Shown piece by piece: positions 56,601 through 64,000 of a stretch of 64,000 nt of DNA. How positions within the stretch are numbered: position 1 is the stretch's first letter; each line of letters opens with the position of its first letter. Position numbers and translations under genes: made by a program. The notes below the pieces were generated by a model. It did not search any database and was not told the DNA's origin. It saw nothing but the letters and a program-made list of their open reading frames with translations. Source of the DNA: Procambarus clarkii (Eukaryota; Arthropoda; Malacostraca; Decapoda; Cambaridae). The stretch covers positions 31,840,008-31,904,007 of the forward strand of contig NC_091199.1 in the NCBI RefSeq assembly GCF_040958095.1. The letters run 5' to 3'.

Positions 56601-59600
56601 GTAGGATGTGGTGTTGGGAGTAGTTCTGGGGTATGGTTTTGGAGTGTGGTTGTGGGGTGTGGTTGTTGGGTGTGGTTGTGAAGTGTGGTTGTTGGGTGTG
56701 GTTGTGGAGTGTAGTTGTTGGGAGAAGTTTTGTGGTGTGGTTGTGGGGTGTGGTTGTTGGGTGTGGTTGTGAAGCGTGGTTGTGGGGTGTGATTGTGGAG
56801 TGTGGTTGTTGGGTGAGGTTTTGTGGTGTGGTTGAGGGGTGTGGTTGTAAGGTGTGGTTGTGGAGTGTGGTTGCAGGGTGTGTTTGTGGGGGTGTGGTTG
56901 TGTGGGTGTGGTTGTGGGGTGTGGTTGTGGAGTGTTGGTGTTGGGTGTGGTTGTGGGGTGTGGTTGTTGGGTGTGGTTGTGGGCTGTGGTTGTATAGTGT
57001 GGTTGAATAGTGTGGTTGAATAATGTGGTTGTACGGTATGGTTGTGGGGTGTGTTTGTGGGGTGTGGAGTTGGGGTGTGGTTGTGGGGTATCGGTGTGGA
57101 GTGTTGTTGTTTGAGTGTGGTTGTGGGTTAAGGTGTTGTGGTGTGATTGTATAGTGTGGTTTTGGGGTGTGGTTGTGGGGTGTGGTTGTGGAGTGTGGTT
57201 GTAGGGTGTGTTTGTGGGGGTGTGGTTGTGTGGGTGTGGTTGTGTGGTGTGGTTGTGGGGTGTGGTTGTTGAATATTGTTGTAGGGTCTAGTTGTGGGGT
57301 GTGGTTTTGGGTTGTGGTTGTGGAGTTTTGTTGTTGGTGCGTGTGGTTGTGGGTTGTGGTTGTTGGGTGTGGTTGTATAGTGTGGTTGAATAGTGTAGTT
57401 GAATAATGTGATTGTGGGGTGTGGTTGTGGGGTGTGGTTGAGGTGTTTGGTTGTACTGTATGGTTGTGGGATGTGTTTGTGCGGTGTGGTGTTAGTGTGT
57501 GGTGTTGGGGTGTGGTTGTGGGGTTTGGTTGTAGGATGTTGTTGTGGGGTGTGGATGGGTGTGGTTGTAGGGTGTGGTTGTGGAGTGTGGTTGTGGGGTG
57601 TGGTTGTGGAGTGTTGTTGTTGGGTGTGGTTGTGGGGTGTGGTTTTGGGTTAAGGTGTTGTGGTGTGGTTGTATAGTGTGGGTGCATAGTGTGGTTGTGG
57701 GGTTTGGATGTGGGGTGTGATTGTAGGGTGTGGTTGTCGGGTGTGATTGTGGGGTGTGGTTGTGGAGTGTGATTTTGTGATGAGGTTGTGGAGTGTGGTT
57801 GTAGGATGTGGTTGTGGGGTGGAGTTGTGGGGTTTGGTTGTTTGGTGTGGTTGTGTGGTGTGGTTGTGGGGTGTGGTTTTGGGATGTGGTTGTAGGGTGT
57901 GGTGGTTGTGGTGGTATGGATGTGGGGTGTGGTTTTGGGGTGTTGTAGTGTGTGGTTGTGGTGTGTGGTTATGGGGTGTGGTTGTACTGTGTGGTTATTG
58001 GGTGTGGTTGTGTGGTGTAATTGTTGGGAGTAGTTGTGAGATGTGGTTGTGGGGTGTGGTTGTGGGGTATGGTTGTGGAGTGTTGTTGTTTGAGTGTGGT
58101 TGTGGGTTAAGGTGTTGTGGTGTGGTTGTATAGTGTGGTTTTGGGGTGTGGTTGTGGGGTGTGGTTGTTTGGTGTGGTTGTAGGGTGTGGTTTTGGGGTG
58201 TGGTTGTAGGGTGTGATTGTGGACTGTGGTTGTGGTGTGTGTTTGGGGGGTGTGGTTGTAGGGTGTGGTTTTGTGGTGTGGCTGTATAGTATGATTGTGG
58301 GGTGTGGTTGTAATGTGTGGTTGTGAGGTGTGGTTGTTAGGGTGTGGTTGTGGGTTGAGGTTGTGGGGTGTGGTTGTGGGGTGTGGTTGTGGGGTGTGGT
58401 TGTAATGTGTGGTTGTGGGGTGTGGTTGTTAGGTGTGGTTGTGGGTTGAGGTTGTGGGGTGTGGTTGTGGGGTGTGGTTGTGGAGTGTTGTAGGTTTTGG
58501 TAGTGGGGTGTGGTTGTGAGGTGTGGTTGTGGGGTGTGGATATATAGTGTAATTGTGGGGTGTGGTTGTGGGGTGTAGTTGTAGGGTCTGGTTGTGGAGT
58601 GTGGTTGTGTAGTGTTGTTTTGGGGTGTGGTTGTGGGTGTTGTTGTGGGGTGTGGTTGTAGGGTATGGTTGTGGAGTTTGGTTGTGGGGTGAGGATGTAT
58701 AGTGTGATTGTGGGGTGTGGTAGCGAGGTGTGGTTGTAAGGTGTAGTTGTGGTTGTGGGGTGTGGTTGTGGGGTGTTGTAGTGTGTGGTAGTGGTGTGTG
58801 ATTGTGGGGTGTGGTTTTGGGTTGTGGTAGTGGGGGGTGGTTGTGGTGTGGTTGTCGGCTGTGTTTGTATTGTGTGGTTGTGGGGTGTGGTTGTGGGGTG
58901 TGGTTGTGGGGTGTGGTTGTGGGGTGTGGTTGTGTGGTGTGGTTGTGGGGTGTTGTTGTGGGGTGTGGTTGTGGGGTGAGGTTTTGGGGTGTGTTTGTGG
59001 GGTGTGGTTGTAAGGTGTGGTCGTTTGGTGTGGATGTCGGGTGATGTTGTGGGGTGAGGTTGTGAGGTGTGGTTGTAGGGTAAGGTTGTGAGGTGTTGTT
59101 CTAGGGTTTGATTGTGGGATGTGGTTGTGGGGTGTGGTTGTTTGGTGTGGTTGTAAGGTGTGGTTGTGAGGTGAGGTTTTGAGGTGTGTTTGAAGGGTGT
59201 GTTTGTGAGGTGTGGTTGTAAGGTGTGGTCGTGGGGTTTGGTTGTCGGGTGATGTTGTGAGGTGAGGTTGTGAGGTGTGGTTGTAAGGTGTGGTTGTGGG
59301 GTGTGTGGTTGTGGGGTGTGGTTGGGGAGTGTTTTTATAGAGTTTGTTTGTGGGGTGTGGTTGTGGGGTGTTGTTGTAGAGTGTAGTTGGCGGGTGTGCT
59401 TGTAGGGTGTGGTTGTGGGGTGTGGTCGTGGCGTGTGGTTGTGGGGTGTTGTTGTAGGGTGTAGTTGTGGGGTGTGCTTGTAAGGTGTGGTTGTGGGGTG
59501 TGGTTGTGGGGTGTGGTTGTGGGTTGTGGTTGTGGGGTGTTGTAGTGTGTGGTTGTGGGGTGTGGTTGTGGGGTGTGGTTGTGGGGTGTGGTTGTGGGGT

Positions 59601-62600
59601 GTGGTTGTAAGGTGTGGTTGTTGGGTGTGGTTGTGGGGTGTGTTTGTGGGGTGTGGTTGTCGAGATTGGTTGTAGGGTGTGGTTGTTGGGTGCGGTTGTG
59701 AAGTTTGGTTGTTGGGTGTGGTTTTGGAGTGTGGTTGTTGGGTGAAGTTTTGTAGTGTGGTTGTGGGGTGTGGTTGTGGAGTGTGGTTGTTGGGTGAGGT
59801 TTTGTGGTGTGGTTGAGGGGTGTGGTTGTAAGGTGTGGTTGTGGAGTGTGGTTGCAGGGTGTGTTTGTGGGGGTGTGGTTGTGTGGGTGTGGTTGTGGGG
59901 TGTGGTTGTGGAGTGTTGGTGTTGGGTGTGGTTGTGGGGTGTGGTTGTTGGGTGTGGTTGTGGGCTGTGGTTGTATAGTGTGGTTGAATAGTGTGGTTGA
60001 ATAATGTGGTTGTGGAGTATGGTTGTGGGGTGTGGTTGTGGCGTGTGGTTGTGGTGTTTGGTTGTACGGTATGGTTGTGGGGTGTGTTTGTGGGGTGTGG
60101 TTGTGGGGTTTGGTTGAAGGGTGTTGTTGTGGGCAGTGGATGTGGAGTGTGGTTGTAGGGTTTTGTTGTAGAGTATGTTTATGGGGTTTGGTTGTTGGTG
60201 TGGTTGTGGGATGTGGTTGTGGGGTGAGGTTGTGGTGTGTGGTTGTGGGGTGTTGTTGTAGGGTGTGTTTGTGGGGGTGTGGTTGTGTGGGTGTGGTTGT
60301 GGGGTGTGGTTGTGGAGTGTTGTTGTAGGGTCTGGTTGTGGGGTGTGGTTTTGGGGAGTATTTGTTGGGTTTTGTTGTTGGGTGTGGTTCTAGGGTGTGG
60401 TTGTGGGGTGTGGTTGTATAGTGTGGTTGAATATTGTGGTTGAATAATGTGGTTGTGAGGCGTGGTTGTGGGGTGTGGTGTTGGGGTGTGGTTGTGGGGT
60501 TTGGTTGTAGGATGTTGTTGTGGGGTGTGGATGTGGGGTGTGGTTGTGGGTTGAGGTTGTAGGGTGAGGTTGTGGGGTGTGGTTGTGGGGTGTAGTTGTA
60601 GGGTGTGAATGAGGAGTGTTATATTAGGGTCTGGTTGTGGGGTTTGGTTGTGTGGTGTGGTTGAGAGGTGTAGTTGAGAGGTGTGGTTGTGGGTTAAGGT
60701 GTTGTGGCGTGGTTGTATAGTGTGGTTGTGGGGTGTGGTTGTGGGATAAGGTGTTGTGGCGTGGTTGTGGGATAAGGTGTTGTGGCGTGGTTGTGGGATA
60801 AGGTGTTGTGGCGTGGTTGTGGGATAAGGTGTTGTGGCGTGGATGTGGGGTGTGGCTATGGGGTGTGATTGTAGGGTGTGGTTATAGGGTGTGGTTGTAG
60901 GGTGTGGTTGTGGGGTATTGTTGTGGGTTGTGGAGGTGGGGTTTGGTTGTGGGGTGTGGTTGTAGGTTGAGGTTGTGGGGTGTGGTTGTTGGGTGTGGTT
61001 CTGGGGTGTGGCTGTGGGGTGTGGGTTGTAGGGTGTGGTTGTGAGAAGTGGTTGTGGGGTGTGGTTGTGGGATGTGGTTTTGGGATGTTGTTGTAGTGTG
61101 TGGTTGTGGGGTGTGGTTTTGTGGAGTAGTTGTGGGGTGTGACTGTGGGGTTTGGTTGTGGGGTGTGGTTGTGGGGTGTTGTTGTGGGGTGTGGTTGAGG
61201 AGTGTTGTTGTTGGGTGTGGCTGTGGGGTGTGGTTGTGGGTTAAGGTGTTGTGGTGTGGTTATATAGTGTAGGTGCATAGTGTTGTTGTGGGGTTGTGGG
61301 GTTGTGGAGTAGTTGTGGGGTGTGATTGTGGGGTGTGGTTGTGGGGTGTGGTTGTGGGGTGTTCTTGTGGGGTGTGGTTGAGGAGTGTTGTTGTTGGGTG
61401 TGGTTGTGGGGTGTGGTTGTGAGTTAAGGTGTTGTGGTTGTGAGTTAAGGTGTTGTGGTGTGGGTCTATAGTGTAGGTGCATAGTGTGGTTGTGCGGTAT
61501 GGTTGTGGGGTGTGGTTGTGGGGTGAGGTTGTGGGGTATGGTTGTGGGGTGTGGTTGTATGATGTGATTGTGGAGTGTTCTTGTTGGTTGTGGTTGTGAG
61601 GTGTGGTTTAGGGGTGTGGTTGTGTGGTGAGGTTGTAGTGTGCGGTTGGGGGTGTGTGGTTGTTGGGTGTGGTTTTGGAGTGTTGTAGTAGGGTGTGGTT
61701 GTGGGGTTTGATTGTGGGGTGTGGTTGTGGGGTGTAGTTGTAGGGTGTTGTTGTGAGGTGTGGATGTGGAGTGTGGTTTTGGGGTGTGGTTGCGGGGGGT
61801 GGTTGTAGGGTGTTGTAGTGTTTGGTTGTGGGCTCTAGTTGTAGGGTGTGGTGGTTGGGTGTGGTTGTGGGGTGTGGTTATAAAGGTGTTGTTGTGGGGT
61901 ATGGTTGTGGGGTGTGGTTGTGAGGTGTAGTTATGGGGTGTAGTGTTTAGGAGTGGTTGTGGGTGGTTGTTGTTGGGTGTGGTTGTGGAGTGTAGTTGTG
62001 GGGTGTGGTTGTAAGGTGTGGTTGTGGGGTGTGGTTGTGGGGTGTGGTTGTGGGGTGAAGTTGTAGGGTGTGGTGGGGGAGTGTGGTTGTGGTGTGTTGA
62101 AGTGTGTGGTTGTGGAGTGTGGTTATGGGGTGTGGTTATGGGGTGTTGTTGTGGGGGTGTGGTTGTGGGGTGTGGTTGTATAGTGTGGTTGAATAATGTG
62201 GTTGAATAATGTGGTTGAATAATGTGGTTGTGGGGTGTGGTTGTGGGGTGTGGTTGTGGGGTGTGGTTGTGGGGTGAAGTTGAGAGGTGTGGTTGTGGGG
62301 GTTTCTTGTTGGGTGTAATTGTGGGGTGTTCTAGTGTGTGGTTGTGGGGTGTGGTTTTATAGTCTGGTTGTGGGGTGTGGTTGTGGGGGTATGGTTGTGG
62401 GGTGTGGTTGTGGGGTGTGGTTGTGGGGTGTGGTTGTCGGGTGTGATTGTAGATTGTGGTTGTGGGGTGTTACTGTGGGCTGTGGTGATGGGGTGTGGTT
62501 GTGGGTTGTTGTTGTGGGGTGTGGTTGTAATGTGTGGTAGTGGGGTGTGGTAAGGGTGTGGTTGTTGAGTGTGGTTGTTGGGTGCGGCAGTGGGGTGTGG

Positions 62601-64000
62601 GTTGTAGGGTGTGGTTGTGAAAAGTGGTTGTAAGGTGTGGTTGTGTGATGTGGTTTTGGGATGTTGTTGTAGTGTGTGGTTGTGGGTTGTGGTTTTGTGG
62701 AGTAGTTTGGGGTGTGATTGTGGGGTGTGGTTGTGGGGTGTGGTTGTGGGGTATGGTTGAGGAGTGTTGTTGTTGGGTGTGGTTGTGGTGTGTGGTTGTG
62801 GATTAAGGTGTTGTGGTGTGGTTGTATAGTGTGGGTGCATGGTGTGGTTGTGGGGTTTGGATGTGAGGCTTGATTGTAAGGTGTGGTTGTGGGGTGTGAT
62901 TGTGGGGTTTAGTTGTGGAGTGTGGTTTTGGGATGAGTTTTTGGGGTGTGGTTGTGGGGTGTGGTTGTGGGGTGTGGTTGTGGGGTGTGGTTGTAGGATG
63001 TGGTTGTGGGGTATGGTTGTGGGGTGAAGTTGTGGGGTGAGGTTGTGGGGTGTGGTTGTGGGGTGTGGTTGTAGGATGTGGTTGTGGAGTGTGTTTGTAT
63101 TTTGTGGTTGTGAGGTGTGGTTGTGTGGTATGATTGTAGTGTGCGGTTGTGGGGGTGTGGTTGTTGGGTGTGGTTTTGGAGTGTTGTTGTAGGGTGTGGT
63201 TGTAGCGTGTGATTGTAGGGTGTGATTGTGGGGTGTGGTTGTAGGGTGTTGTTGTGGGGTGTGGATGTGGGGTGTGGTTGTGGGGTGTCTTTGTGGGGTG
63301 TGGTTGTAGGGTGAGGTTGTGGGGTGTGGTTGTTATGTGTAGTTGTAGGGTGTGATTGAGGAGTGTTATTGAAGGATCTGGTTGTGGGGTTTGGTTGTGT
63401 GGCGTGGTTGTGGGGTGTGGTTGTATAGTATGATAGTGGGGTGGGGTTTTGGGGTGTGGTTGTAGGGTGTTGTTGGATGTGGTTGTGGGGTGTAGTTGAG
63501 AGGTGTGGTTATGGGGGTTTCTTATTGGGTGTAATTGTGGGGTGTTCTAGTGTTTGGTTGTGGGGTGTGGTTGTGGGGTGTGGTTGAAGGGTGTGGTTGT
63601 GGGGTGTGGTTGTATAGTGTGGTTGAATAGTGTAGTTGTGGAGTGTGGTTGTAGGGTGTGTTTGAAGGGGTGTGGTTGTGTGGGTGTTGTTGTGGGGGTG
63701 TGGTTGTTAAGTGTTATTGTAGGGTCTAGTTGTTGGCTGTGGTTTTGGGGTGTGGTTGTGGGGTGTTGTTGTTGGAGGGTGTAGATGTGGGGTGAGGTTG
63801 TGGTTGTGGGGTGTGGTTGTGGGGTGTGGTTGTGGGGTGTGGTTGTGGGGTGTGGTTTTAGGATGTGGTTATAGGTTGTGGTTGTGGGGTGTTGTTGTTG
63901 GAGGGTGTGGTTGTGGGGTGTGGTTGTTGGTTGTGGTTGTGGGATGTGGTTGTATAGTGTGGTTGAAAAGTGTGGTTGAATAATGTGGTTGTGGGGTGTG
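50619..64000. repeat. 13-bp G/T-rich minisatellite (runs off window)
   Basis: 13.4 kb of a 13-bp unit TGGTTGTGGGGTG with frequent variants. The + strand is almost free of C and poor in A. Three higher-order copies of about 3 kb are visible: the marker gggtatcggtgtggagtg is at 51124, 54141 and 57086 (spacing 3017 and 2945), and gaatagtgtggttgaataat marks their ends near 54060, 57006 and 59988. After ~60010 the order is less regular. Because 13 is not a multiple of three, long frames open on both strands (Cys/Trp/Val/Gly-rich on +, His/Pro/Thr/Asn-rich on -, up to 526 codons). None is treated as a gene. Confidence 0.95.

Noticed and set aside
56107..57687. 526-codon minus-strand frame rich in His, Pro, Thr, Asn
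   Set aside because: Complement of the 13-bp G/T array; same artefact in neighbouring segments on both strands.

Overview
This is eukaryotic, repeat-dense DNA with no recognisable host gene. The best guess for the source is a decapod crustacean such as a crayfish, lobster or shrimp. The reasons are a tRNA-headed SINE with a GGCCTGGTCGAGGACCGGGC-type core (18176-18434 and 39318-39565), CR1/Jockey-like LINEs whose 3' ends carry repeated CACCTAGTTGTAC tails, and TTAGG-like (arthropod telomere type) degenerate arrays. The species is inferred from memory of such repeats, not proven.

Layout. (1) 1-540 and 12616-16715: a 31-bp minisatellite, same orientation on both sides. It is split by (2) 541-12609: a 12.07-kb, almost perfect palindrome with arms of about 5.9 and 5.8 kb and a 384-bp purine-rich loop. 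It begins AGTAGTAGGG, ends CCCTACTACT, and is flanked by a 6-bp duplication (GGTGGT). This is a giant foldback-type transposable element made almost wholly of successive tandem-repeat families. It is the most striking object in the window. (3) 16716-21729: decayed LINE fragments, a SINE, a 46-bp tandem array, and a 1161-bp solo LTR with 5-bp target duplication inside a 30-bp minisatellite. (4) 21730-30366: two minus-strand LINEs of one family. The first retains coiled-coil/RNA-binding ORF1 pieces, an endonuclease and a broken reverse transcriptase. The second is 5'-truncated and interrupted by a 3.1-kb DNA-transposon-like insertion. (5) 30481-46509: BEL/Pao LTR retrotransposon DNA on the minus strand, arranged LTR - complete internal region - LTR - partial internal region, so two copies share one LTR. 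Both copies carry, upstream of gag, an SGNH/GDSL-hydrolase-like reading frame, an unusual accessory gene for an LTR element. (6) 46510-50618: a ~168-bp satellite containing two amplified copies of a LINE 3'-end fragment. (7) 50619-64000: a 13-bp, almost purely G/T array on the + strand with a 3-kb higher-order repeat, running off the window.

How the parts work together: the BEL/Pao proteins (gag, zinc knuckles/protease, RT-RNase H, integrase) would form one replication pathway, but each copy has stops and frameshifts. LINE machinery would have supplied reverse transcription in trans for the tRNA-headed SINEs. The foldback element encodes no enzyme that I can see and would depend on a transposase from elsewhere. 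Long open frames in the 31-bp, 30-bp and 13-bp arrays are by-products of stop-free repeat units and are not annotated as genes.
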